DNA of 58,600 bases, from the NCBI GenBank assembly GCA_900315755.1, contig ONAI01000007.1:1-58600 (forward strand). Direction: 5' to 3'. A program made the translations under genes and the position numbers. Positions 32,575 through 40,946 of the stretch are shown here, one piece after another. Each line of letters begins with the position of its first letter. The first letter of the stretch is position 1. The notes below the pieces were generated by a model. The model had not been told where the DNA came from. It saw only the letters and a list, made by a program, of their open reading frames with translations, and did no database searches. Origin of the DNA: an uncultured Ruminococcus sp. GTDB taxonomy: Bacteria > Bacillota > Clostridia > Oscillospirales > Ruminococcaceae.

Positions 32575-34641
32575 ATGAAGCGAAAAATGATTTTAGCTGC
32601 GGCAGCATATATGGCGGGATTGTTTTTCGCTTCATTTTTTAGCGGAATTGCTGCTGTTCTGTTTCTGATGAGTCTCGCAGCAGCAGTATTGTTTATAGGC
32701 AGGCTCAATGGTCTGCATCGCTGCGACTATATTATTGCAGCGGTATGTTTTACGGCTGCATTTGCCTATATAAGCGCGTATACTGCCATGACTTATGACC
32801 GTGTTACGTCGCTTGACGGAACTAACGGAAGTTATAGCGGAGAAGTTACAGCGATAAAGGACTATGAGGGCGGCAAGTCACAATATATCCTCAGCGGTAC
32901 TTCTGACAGCGGGATTTCAGTAAAGGTTCAGCTTTATACTGACACACTTCAGGTCGGATACGGCGATGTTATAACAGTCGGAAGCTGCGGCTTTTCTATT
33001 CCGGAGGGCGACTATCTCTATGGCAGCCGGGCACGTCTCAGGTCTGAGGGGGTATATCTTACCCTTGTATCGCCTGATAATATAAGTACAGAGAAAACAA
33101 ATACCAAAAGGCTGCATAATTTTCTGCGTGAGCGCCGCGAACGTACAAGCGATGAATTCAGACTGAAAATGGGAAGCGCCAGCGGCAGCTTTATGAGCAG
33201 TATGCTTTTCGGAAAGGCATCCGGTATCGACGACAGTACGCGCACAGCACTTTCAAGATGCGGTATAGCGCATATTCTGGCTGTTTCGGGACTTCATGTC
33301 TCGATGATCGCATTCATGCTGATGTGGCTGCTCAGAAAGCTTCGTATTAAACGTATACCCGCGTTTGCGGTAATGAATCTGTTTCTTTTTATGCTGGTTG
33401 TTGCAGCGGAATCGCCTGTATCAGCAATACGTGCTTCGATAATGCTTGATATGATGTATCTTGCAGCGATTTTCCGCAGACAGAATGATACTTTTACTTC
33501 ACTATCAGCGGCAGTCCTTCTAATATGTGTATTCAACCCATATGCAATATACAGCAGCGGATTTCTGATCTCTGTTGCCGGAACTTTCGGTATCGGAGTT
33601 TTTGCACCTTATATGGTGAAGAATATGCCTGAGGACAGGCTTCTTTGGATATTCCCCCGTGCATTTGTAACAATGCTTTGCACGACACTGTGTATCATGC
33701 CTTTCAGTATGAAGTATTTTGACGAGACATCGCTTATCTCGCCTTTTACTAATGTATTCATAGTTCCGCTTTGTACCGCTGCACTTGCGGCTGGCGTACT
33801 CTATTTTGTAACAGGAGGAGCAATATCACTTCTTTTGCCGGCTAAGTACATCATCGACATGATACTGTATATGTCGGACGGAATAGCGCGGCTCGGAAAG
33901 ACGCATTTTTCAGCTGGCAGCGAGCGAATAATAATGATCGCATTCGTACTTGCTTCGGCAGTGGGCATATTTCAGCTGATATTTCACAGCAGACGTTTTA
34001 CAGCTTGCCTGACTGCTTGTGCTTGCAGCGTATTGTTCCTTTCTTCCGCTTTGTATGGGCGGATCATGTTTGAGAGGTTCAATATAGCAGTTCTTGGCAG
34101 GGGAAGCAATGCGGCAATAATTGTCGCATACAAAGGCAGGACGGAGATAATCGACCTGAGCGGACATTATAAGTCTCCGGATTATGTCAGGAAATATCTG
34201 ATGTGTAATAACATTTCTGATGTTGATACTCTTGTGCTGACGAAGAAGGTACAGTCGCAGTATTCCGCGTATAAAAAAGCGCTTGAGTATATAGCTGTTG
34301 ACGATATATATGTTACAGGTGATGTAACAGTGTATGGCGGCAGTATCGAAAAAAGCGGCGGCAGCGAAGGCTTTGTGCTTGAATCGGATGAATACAGTAT
34401 TCAGTACGTAAGCGGAGTGCTTACAGTTGATTTCCGTGGCAGTACCATGAATTTTATCCCTGCGGACAAATCAGCGGAAAATGTAAGCGGATGCTGTATC
34501 TGCTACGGGAATATAAGCAAGAATAGTATCATCAGAGATGATCCTGATGTGATATACCTTGATGATGAAATTGAAGGAGCATACAATAATTTTGAGATAA
34601 CGCTGTCTGGCAGCGGAGGGTATAAGGTAAGGAGATTATAA
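32575..34641 (+). CDS. comEC: ComEC/Rec2-type DNA uptake channel with degenerate C-terminal domain
   Basis: 688 residues. Two membrane segments at the N-terminus are followed by an OB-like extracytoplasmic domain (~75-190) and then the competence domain with about eight helices (AHILAVSGLHVSMIAFML is the family signature, ~222-240). ComEC carries single-stranded DNA across the membrane. The C-terminal region (~500-688) is laid out like the metallo-beta-lactamase domain of full-length ComEC, but where HxDxDH is expected after the LVL strand this protein has TKKVQSQYS, so the metal site seems lost. The gene abuts holA with one base shared. Confidence 0.88.
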   Translation: MKRKMILAAAAYMAGLFFASFFSGIAAVLFLMSLAAAVLFIGRLNGLHRCDYIIAAVCFTAAFAYISAYTAMTYDRVTSLDGTNGSYSGEVTAIKDYEGGKSQYILSGTSDSGISVKVQLYTDTLQVGYGDVITVGSCGFSIPEGDYLYGSRARLRSEGVYLTLVSPDNISTEKTNTKRLHNFLRERRERTSDEFRLKMGSASGSFMSSMLFGKASGIDDSTRTALSRCGIAHILAVSGLHVSMIAFMLMWLLRKLRIKRIPAFAVMNLFLFMLVVAAESPVSAIRASIMLDMMYLAAIFRRQNDTFTSLSAAVLLICVFNPYAIYSSGFLISVAGTFGIGVFAPYMVKNMPEDRLLWIFPRAFVTMLCTTLCIMPFSMKYFDETSLISPFTNVFIVPLCTAALAAGVLYFVTGGAISLLLPAKYIIDMILYMSDGIARLGKTHFSAGSERIIMIAFVLASAVGIFQLIFHSRRFTACLTACACSVLFLSSALYGRIMFERFNIAVLGRGSNAAIIVAYKGRTEIIDLSGHYKSPDYVRKYLMCNNISDVDTLVLTKKVQSQYSAYKKALEYIAVDDIYVTGDVTVYGGSIEKSGGSEGFVLESDEYSIQYVSGVLTVDFRGSTMNFIPADKSAENVSGCCICYGNISKNSIIRDDPDVIYLDDEIEGAYNNFEITLSGSGGYKVRRL

Positions 34642-35723
34642 TGCCATACACAGATCCAAGGTCGGCGGAAGCAAAGCTAAAAAAAGGCGAGCTGTCGAAT
34701 CTTTACTATATATGCGGACAGAATGTCACAGAAGTTGAAAAGATCACGAAGAAGATAATCAGAGCTGCTGTCGGTGACAGTGAGGATCTTGCTCTGACAC
34801 GTATGAAAGGCAAAGAACTTGACTTTTCAGAGCTGTATGATACTGTTCAGATGATGCCGATGATGTCTGAGCATAACTGCATACTGATAAATGATTATAA
34901 CTGCGAGAAGCCGCGTGAGGATATGCGCGGACGTTCAGCAGAAGACTATAACAAAAAACTGATTGAGATCATCAAGGATATTCCGCCGATGACAATAGTG
35001 ATTTTCAACGTCACGGGCTTTGAGATCAAAACAAAGTACGACAGAAAAACACGCAGTAACGTCATCACTGACAAAAACAAAAAACTTGCTGATCTTGCAG
35101 CCAAAAACGGTGAAGCTGTGATATGTCCGGTAAAGACACCGAATGAACTTGCGAAGGATATTGCAGCAGCCGTTTCAGCGCGCGGAGGTCTCATTTCACT
35201 TGACAATGCCCGCGAGCTTGCAGAGATGTGTCTTTCCGATACTCTTGCTATCAGGAATGAAGTTGATAAGCTTTGTGCTTATGCGGGAAAAAGTGAGATA
35301 ACGCGTGATGTTATTGAGAATATGGTCCACAGACAGAGCAGTGTCAATGTTTTCAAGCTTGCCGATGCTGTTGCATCAATGAAGCGGAAAGAAGCCTTTG
35401 AAGCCCTTGATGAACTTATGGTTGATAAGGATAACCGCGGATCAGTTCTTGCTAACATTACTACTTCATTTATTGATATGTACCGTGCTGCGTGTGCGAG
35501 AGCATCCGGAAAAAGTCCGGAAAGGATGAAGGATGATTTCGGGTACATATGGGGATTCAAGGTCGATAACGCATTCAGAGACAGTTCAAGAATGAGTATA
35601 AACAGACTTCGTGCCTGCCTTGTAATACTGCGTGATACAGCGCAGAAACTGAATTCATCGTCTTCAGATGAGAAGATAGTTCTTGAGCAGATGGTTACTA
35701 AAATGCTCATGACTAAGAATTAA
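34641..35723 (+). CDS. holA: DNA polymerase III delta subunit
   Basis: 360 residues with the delta-subunit layout: N-terminal YYICGQNVTEVEKITKKII, a middle AAA-like lid, and a C-terminal collar with DNRGSVLANITTSFIDMYRAA. The delta subunit opens the sliding clamp. The holA gene directly after comEC is a conserved arrangement in Firmicutes. Its ATG overlaps the comEC stop. Confidence 0.9.
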   Translation: MPYTDPRSAEAKLKKGELSNLYYICGQNVTEVEKITKKIIRAAVGDSEDLALTRMKGKELDFSELYDTVQMMPMMSEHNCILINDYNCEKPREDMRGRSAEDYNKKLIEIIKDIPPMTIVIFNVTGFEIKTKYDRKTRSNVITDKNKKLADLAAKNGEAVICPVKTPNELAKDIAAAVSARGGLISLDNARELAEMCLSDTLAIRNEVDKLCAYAGKSEITRDVIENMVHRQSSVNVFKLADAVASMKRKEAFEALDELMVDKDNRGSVLANITTSFIDMYRAACARASGKSPERMKDDFGYIWGFKVDNAFRDSSRMSINRLRACLVILRDTAQKLNSSSSDEKIVLEQMVTKMLMTKN

Positions 35724-35734
35724 CGGAGGAACAG

Positions 35735-36331
35735 ATGTTAAAGATAGATGAGGCTATAATAGTCGAGGGAAAATATGATAAGATAAAGCTATCGTCTGTC
35801 GTTGATGCAGTAATAATAGTAACGAACGGTTTCGGCATTTTCAAGGACAAGGAAAAGCTTGAACTGATACGCTATTATGCGCGGACTACCGGTATCGTAA
35901 TACTGACTGATTCTGACAGTGCCGGAAGAAAGATACGCGGCTATCTCAAAGGGGCAGTGGACGGAAATATCCGCAATGTGTATATCCCTGATGTATTCGG
36001 AAAAGAAAAGCGTAAGGAAAAGCCGTCAGCAGAGGGCAAGCTCGGAGTTGAAGGCATAAACGTCAGGACGCTTTCTGAGATATTTGAGAAAGCAGGTATA
36101 GCTGCTTCAGAAAGCGTGAAAACAAGCGATATTACTAAGCTTACACTGTTTGAACTCGGGCTGAGCGGAGGCAGACAGAGCAGTATACTGCGTAAAAAGT
36201 TACAGAAAAAGCTTGGGCTTCCTGAGCTTATGTCTGCCACAGCACTTGTAGAGGTTCTCAGGACTATGATGACAGCTAAAGAGCTTGAAGAGTATGTAAA
36301 TGTCTGCAAGGAGAATGAAAATGATATATAG
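35735..36331 (+). CDS. rnmV: Ribonuclease M5
   Basis: 198 residues. The Toprim domain has the catalytic IIVEGKYDKIKL (Glu ~10) and ILTDSDSAGRKIRGYL (~55-70), then a DUF4093-type C-terminal domain. RNase M5 matures 5S rRNA. GGAGG precedes the ATG. The gene ends inside the start region of the next gene. Confidence 0.94.
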   Translation: MLKIDEAIIVEGKYDKIKLSSVVDAVIIVTNGFGIFKDKEKLELIRYYARTTGIVILTDSDSAGRKIRGYLKGAVDGNIRNVYIPDVFGKEKRKEKPSAEGKLGVEGINVRTLSEIFEKAGIAASESVKTSDITKLTLFELGLSGGRQSSILRKKLQKKLGLPELMSATALVEVLRTMMTAKELEEYVNVCKENENDI

Positions 36332-37700
36332 CAGTTTGTTGTTCATCTATGGATTTCTGCCTGTATCAATGCTGATATATCATCTTTCTCCAAAAAAGAG
36401 TCAGCCGGCGGTCATCCTGGGATTGAGTGCAGTTTTCAGCGCGATGATATGCTTGAGATACCTTGCATTTGTAAGTATATATGTTCTGATAAATTATGCG
36501 TTCACGAGACTGATAGGACATTACCGAAGCAAAAAAGAAATCTCATTGGCAGTGTTCTCATTTGCTGTATTCTGCGACATTATTTCTCTGTTTGTATTCA
36601 GGACTGAGCTGTTTTCTGAAGTAAGACTGAGTTTAGGATTTCCGGAGGACTTCTTCCCGATAGGCATATCATTTTTTGCTCTTTCAGCAATAGGAATGCT
36701 TGTTGATGTTTACAGCGGAAAAATAGAGCCCGAACGAAACATCATATTATTTTCGCTGTATATGATATTCTTTCCGCGTCTGATAATGGGACCTATATTG
36801 AGATATAACAGTTTCAGGAAAGCAATGGAAGGGAGAAAGACTGATCTTTCGGAGATAGGTGTCGGACTTACGATATTTGTAAAAGGTCTTGCAAAGAAGA
36901 TCATCGCGGCAGATACTCTTTATCAGCTATATACAGCGGCACACAGCACTTCGCTAAAAGAAATGTCCTCGCTGACAGCATGGCTGGGAATGACAGCTTA
37001 TGTAATGTGTCTGTACTTTACTCTTTCGGGATTTGCAGATATGGGAACAGGTGTGAGCTACTGCTTTGGCATAAAGATGCCTCAGAGCTTCAACTATCCT
37101 CTGTTCAGCACGAAGATCCGCTATTTTGCAGCAAGATGGCACATACAGCTGATACAGTGGATGAGAAGATACGTCACAAAACCGCTGTTCTCGCATTTCA
37201 GCAATAATCTTCTCCGAAGGATGATATACATAGGAGTATGGGGGATGTTCGGCTTCTGGTATACGTTCAGCGCAAACGGATTGATATGGGGATTGCTTTT
37301 AGGTGTTGGAATAACTCTTGAAAACAAGTTAAGCAGTGCAAAGCTGCTCAACGTAACAGGGATCATATATACCTTCTTTGCAGTAATGATCTGTTTTGTA
37401 TTCTTCTCCGGAGAGAGCCTTTCGTATTCGCTTCGTTACATTGGAGTAATGGCAGGCGGCGGAGCAAACTTTGCAGACACATTTTCGCTGTATCTGCTGA
37501 AGTCGTATATAGTCGTATTGCTGATAGGTATGTATGCCTCGACAGACCTGTTTAAGAATATGATGATGAGATCCGGCAAGAATAAGGTAAGAACAGCAGT
37601 TTCAGTGATCTCACCGGTAATGGTACTATCACTGCTGATAGTATGTACTGCACTTATATCGTATTCCGGCAGTTCTGAAATGATACTTGTAAGGCTGTGA
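36321..37700 (+). CDS. MBOAT family O-acyltransferase (AlgI/DltB-like)
   Basis: 459 residues from the ATG at 36321, eight bases after AAGGAG; ATGs at 36300 and 36315 are too close to or before that site. Eleven or so membrane segments are visible. The MBOAT signature region includes FPRLIMGPILRY and the catalytic-type His in ARWHIQLIQWMRRYV. These proteins move acetyl groups across the membrane to extracellular glycans. The partner gene directly downstream encodes a DHHW/AlgX-type protein, which supports a surface polysaccharide or wall O-acetylation role. Confidence 0.92.
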   Translation: MIYSSLLFIYGFLPVSMLIYHLSPKKSQPAVILGLSAVFSAMICLRYLAFVSIYVLINYAFTRLIGHYRSKKEISLAVFSFAVFCDIISLFVFRTELFSEVRLSLGFPEDFFPIGISFFALSAIGMLVDVYSGKIEPERNIILFSLYMIFFPRLIMGPILRYNSFRKAMEGRKTDLSEIGVGLTIFVKGLAKKIIAADTLYQLYTAAHSTSLKEMSSLTAWLGMTAYVMCLYFTLSGFADMGTGVSYCFGIKMPQSFNYPLFSTKIRYFAARWHIQLIQWMRRYVTKPLFSHFSNNLLRRMIYIGVWGMFGFWYTFSANGLIWGLLLGVGITLENKLSSAKLLNVTGIIYTFFAVMICFVFFSGESLSYSLRYIGVMAGGGANFADTFSLYLLKSYIVVLLIGMYASTDLFKNMMMRSGKNKVRTAVSVISPVMVLSLLIVCTALISYSGSSEMILVRL

Positions 37701-37711
37701 GGAGGCGCGTA

Positions 37712-38839
37712 ATGACAAAATTATCAAGCAGAGTAACTGCGGTATTGGTACTTGCATTTATGGCATTTTTTATGCTCTTCACATTTTTGGGCAAAAAGGA
37801 AAATACGTCAGAAAACGAGAACCGTCCTCTTGCAGGAAGACCGGGATTCAGTTTGTCAGAGGTTGCTGACGGCATTACAGCTTCGCAGCTTTCTACCTAT
37901 ACTGCCGATCATTTTGCAATGCGAGATCTGTGGATAAAGCTTAATGCAGCTATAAGGGCTGAAGTAGGAGAGGGGATTATCAATGGCGTGTATATCGCTG
38001 ATGATATGCTTCTTGATGCACAGGCTTCGGGCAGAGCAAGAGCAGACGAAAGTATAAGGGCGCTAAACAGCTTTGCTGAAAGCTATAACGGTGCAATATA
38101 CGTAGTTGCGGTCCCGACTTCATCCGGAGTATACCGTGAAAAGCTTCCCGAGCAGTTTGATACCTACCGCGAAAGTCAGCAGATCAGTGACATCTATGAT
38201 AAACTCAACCGCAAGATAAAGAGGATTGACGCTTACAATATCCTGAAAATGCTCAATAAGAATTACATCTATTACCGCAGCGATAATAAGTGGACAAGCT
38301 ATGGAGCATACTGTGTTTACAGAACCGTAATACAGCGTCTTGGTTTTATGCCTACGACTTATGATAAATACTCAGTACATCATGCAACTTCAGACTTCCG
38401 CGGCGATCTTTACAACCGCAGTCAGTATGACGGTATACGACCGGATATAATTGATTTCTATTCATGCAATGGCGGTGCAGAGATCATAAGCTGTACAGGT
38501 TATTATAACAGTGGAAAAACTGTTGAGAAGCACATATATGACGAAAAGCTGCTTGATATGGATTATATGTATAATGCGTATCTTGGCGAGGAAGTACCGC
38601 TTCTGAAGATAACCACAACAGTAAAGAATGAACGAAAGCTTCTCGTGATAAAAGATGATTATGCCGATTGCTTTATACCATTCCTGACACAGCATTACAG
38701 CGAGATAGACGTTGTATCGCCGGAACTGATAGAAGGTAAGATAAGCGATCATATAAGGTTTTCAGACTATGAACAGGTACTCTTTCTGTTTGGTATCGAG
38801 AATCTGAGTAAACCGGACATTCTATCAACATTAAGCTAA
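37712..38839 (+). CDS. DHHW-family protein (AlgX/AlgJ-like acetyltransferase partner)
   Basis: 375 residues from the ATG at 37712, with AGGAGG just before; a GTG at 37697 is an alternative. One N-terminal membrane helix (AVLVLAFMAFFMLFTFLG) anchors an extracytoplasmic SGNH-like domain. The motif YYRSDNKWTSYGAY stands where the family has D-H-H-W-T, so the second His of the motif is replaced and hydrolase activity is uncertain. It most likely works with the MBOAT protein encoded just upstream in transferring acetyl groups to a surface glycan. Confidence 0.85.
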   Translation: MTKLSSRVTAVLVLAFMAFFMLFTFLGKKENTSENENRPLAGRPGFSLSEVADGITASQLSTYTADHFAMRDLWIKLNAAIRAEVGEGIINGVYIADDMLLDAQASGRARADESIRALNSFAESYNGAIYVVAVPTSSGVYREKLPEQFDTYRESQQISDIYDKLNRKIKRIDAYNILKMLNKNYIYYRSDNKWTSYGAYCVYRTVIQRLGFMPTTYDKYSVHHATSDFRGDLYNRSQYDGIRPDIIDFYSCNGGAEIISCTGYYNSGKTVEKHIYDEKLLDMDYMYNAYLGEEVPLLKITTTVKNERKLLVIKDDYADCFIPFLTQHYSEIDVVSPELIEGKISDHIRFSDYEQVLFLFGIENLSKPDILSTLS

Positions 38840-38857
38840 GTTAGAAAGGAGAATATC

Positions 38858-39622
38858 ATGAAGGCACTTATAACAGGAGCAACATCCGGTATCGGAAAGA
38901 GTATAGCGAATGAACTCAGCAGAAGAGGCTGGGAGCTGATACTCACCGGCAGAAATGAGGTCGCTCTGCGCGAACTTCAGGAAAAGCTCGGCAATACCGA
39001 GATAATAAGCGCTGATCTTTCAAAGAAGGAGGATGTTTTCAGAGTATACGAATTCTGCCGTGAAAAGAACGTTGATATGCTTGTGAATAATGCGGGCTAT
39101 GGTATATTCGGTGAATTCGACAAGACCGATCTTGAAGATGAGATAAACATGATTAACGTGAATATTACAGCACTGCATATTCTGACAAAGCTGTTCCTGC
39201 GCGACTTCAAAAGGCGTGACAGCGGTATTATACTGAATGTAGCGTCTGTTGCCGGATTCATGACAGGTCCTCTTCTTTCATCGTACTACGCTTCAAAGAA
39301 CTATGTTCTCAGACTTTCGATAGCGATATATGAGGAGCTCCGTCGTGCAAAGTCAAATGTCAGCATAACTGTGCTCTGTCCCGGACCTGTTGACACAAAT
39401 TTCAATAACCGTGCAGGAGTTACGTTCAGTGCAAAGCCTATTTCACCGGCATTTGCTGCTGAATACGCAGTAAAGAAAGCACTTTCACGCAAGCTGTTTG
39501 CTATTCCCGGATTATCAATAAAGGCTTGTGCTATCGGACAGAGATTCATTCCGAGCAAACTTCTTGCCGCACTGACATACAATGTTCAGAAGGCGAAGGA
39601 AAAGACCGGAGACAAAAAATGA
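38858..39622 (+). CDS. Short-chain dehydrogenase/reductase
   Basis: 254 residues, classical SDR size. The cofactor motif GATSGIGKSIA starts at residue 6, NNAGYG is at ~80, and the catalytic YxxxK appears in SYYASKNYV. An Arg in SRRGWELILTGRN suggests NADP(H). The C-terminal half resembles DltE/YqjQ-type SDRs. Substrate unknown. It overlaps the next gene by four bases (ATGA). Confidence 0.92.
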   Translation: MKALITGATSGIGKSIANELSRRGWELILTGRNEVALRELQEKLGNTEIISADLSKKEDVFRVYEFCREKNVDMLVNNAGYGIFGEFDKTDLEDEINMINVNITALHILTKLFLRDFKRRDSGIILNVASVAGFMTGPLLSSYYASKNYVLRLSIAIYEELRRAKSNVSITVLCPGPVDTNFNNRAGVTFSAKPISPAFAAEYAVKKALSRKLFAIPGLSIKACAIGQRFIPSKLLAALTYNVQKAKEKTGDKK

Positions 39623-40158
39623 GAAGTATAAGTTACAGAGTAGCACTTGGCGGAATAGTATCGGCTTTATGTCTCGTTACGATGTTCCTTGCAGGCGTGA
39701 TACCCGCATTGTATCTTGTACTGCCGATGGCTGCCGGTATACTCATGATGATAATATCAGCAGAGGTCAGTAAAAGCTGGGCTCTGCTGACGTACATATC
39801 GGTAAGTCTGCTTTCAATGTTCATAACGTTTGATAAGGAAGCGGCGCTGATATTCATTATGCTGTTCGGACACTATCCGATACTGCGTCTGTATACCGAG
39901 AAGATACCGCTTAAAGGACTGAGAATGGCGCTGAGGACTGCTATATTCAATGTTTGTGTCATTGCATATTATTACGTTACAGTATATATCTTCGGACTTG
40001 ACCAGATGGCAGATGAACTTTCGGATTACGGCAGATACGGCGCATATGTGATGCTTGGACTTGCCAATATACTTTTTCTGCTTTACGACCTTAATCTTGA
40101 CAGTATCTATCGCATATACCTGAAACGTCTTGCGCCTAAATTCAAGAAAAACAGATGA
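39619..40158 (+). CDS. Small integral membrane protein of unknown function
   Basis: 179 residues from the ATG overlapping the SDR stop; the in-frame ATG at 39526 lies well inside the SDR gene. Five hydrophobic segments are seen, beginning ALGGIVSALCLVTMFLAGVIP, with a Lys-rich C-terminus. The topology resembles small ECF-transporter S components or DUF2232-like proteins but I do not recognise a specific family. It is translationally coupled to the SDR. Confidence 0.75.
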   Translation: MRSISYRVALGGIVSALCLVTMFLAGVIPALYLVLPMAAGILMMIISAEVSKSWALLTYISVSLLSMFITFDKEAALIFIMLFGHYPILRLYTEKIPLKGLRMALRTAIFNVCVIAYYYVTVYIFGLDQMADELSDYGRYGAYVMLGLANILFLLYDLNLDSIYRIYLKRLAPKFKKNR

Positions 40159-40198
40159 CCGCACCATACCTTGCAAGGGTAGGAGCGGTCATTAATTT
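40155..40198. terminator. Bidirectional terminator between convergent genes
   Basis: Stem ATGACCGC (40155-40162) / GCGGTCAT (40185-40192) with an inner TACC/GGTA pairing. A T-rich tail follows on the plus strand (TAATTTTAT), and on the minus strand the reverse complement gives CTGTTTTTCTTG. Confidence 0.88.
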
Positions 40199-40203
40199 TA
40201 TAT

Positions 40204-40770
40204 TCATGCGAAGTATCTGTCGATGTCCTTTTTTGATGCAGCGAGGATGCCGCCGATGTCGGCACCTATTATATCGAGGTTTTCGGCGCGGAACATTTTC
40301 GTTTCAGTGATACCGTAAAAAGTTCCGGCAAGAGACTTTATGTATCCGTAACCGAATTCTTCTGAAAACATCGGACCGCCTGAGGTTGTAACATAGAACA
40401 GCTTTTCGGCTTTGCAAAGACCTACCGGAGTTCCTTCATCTGAGTATGTAAAGGTGATACCGCTCACAGTTATCTGTTCGATGTACTGTTTAAGTGCAGC
40501 CGGGAAGGAAAGATCCCAGAACGGTGCAGCAATGACGATAATATCCGCATTTGCGAATTGTTTGGCAGGAAGGAAAATATCGTCCGAGTAATCAGCAGAA
40601 GCACAGGCTGCATTGCGCTTGCAGATGAATTGTTCATCGGCTGCCGGCAGTGACATTTCATGCGGTTTGATTTCGGTAATGCTGCCTTTTAGCTTGCTGA
40701 GAAGATATTCAGCGAGCAATGCAGTACGCGAATCGCTTCTCACAGATGAATTGATATAAAGAATGTTCAT
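40204..40770 (-). CDS. Flavodoxin-fold NAD(P)H oxidoreductase (AzoR-like)
   Basis: 188 residues. The N-terminus MNILYINSSVRSDSRTALLAEYLL has the FMN phosphate-binding pattern, followed by IVIAAPFWDLSFPAALKQYIEQ and FYVTTSGGPM, typical of the FMN-dependent NADH-azoreductase/quinone reductase family. It likely carries out two-electron reduction of quinones or similar acceptors. A very strong AAAGGAGG site and its own promoter precede it. Single-gene unit, convergent with the membrane protein gene. Confidence 0.9.
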   Translation of the reverse strand: MNILYINSSVRSDSRTALLAEYLLSKLKGSITEIKPHEMSLPAADEQFICKRNAACASADYSDDIFLPAKQFANADIIVIAAPFWDLSFPAALKQYIEQITVSGITFTYSDEGTPVGLCKAEKLFYVTTSGGPMFSEEFGYGYIKSLAGTFYGITETKMFRAENLDIIGADIGGILAASKKDIDRYFA

Positions 40771-40800
40771 AGGATCGCCTCCTTTAGTATTTATGAGTAT

Positions 40801-40829
40801 ATTTTAACATAATAGGCTGTAAAAGTCAA
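40801..40829 (-). promoter_or_regulatory. Sigma-A promoter of the flavodoxin-fold reductase
   Basis: Reverse strand TTGACT (40829-40824), 17-base spacer, TAAAAT (40806-40801), about 30 bases before the ATG at 40770. Confidence 0.78.
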
Positions 40830-40882
40830 GATGTCCGGAGGTGTGAATACATAAAAATATTTTGTATTAGCAAAAATAATTG

Positions 40883-40911
40883 TTGCAATTATACGAATGA
40901 TAGTGTATAAT
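40883..40911 (+). promoter_or_regulatory. Sigma-A promoter of the dockerin glycanase genes
   Basis: TTGCAA (40883-40888), 17-base spacer, TATAAT (40906-40911), about 35 bases before the ATG at 40947. Confidence 0.75.
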
Positions 40912-40946
40912 GTAATAAGGATTACCTGATTGAAAAGAGGCGAGTT

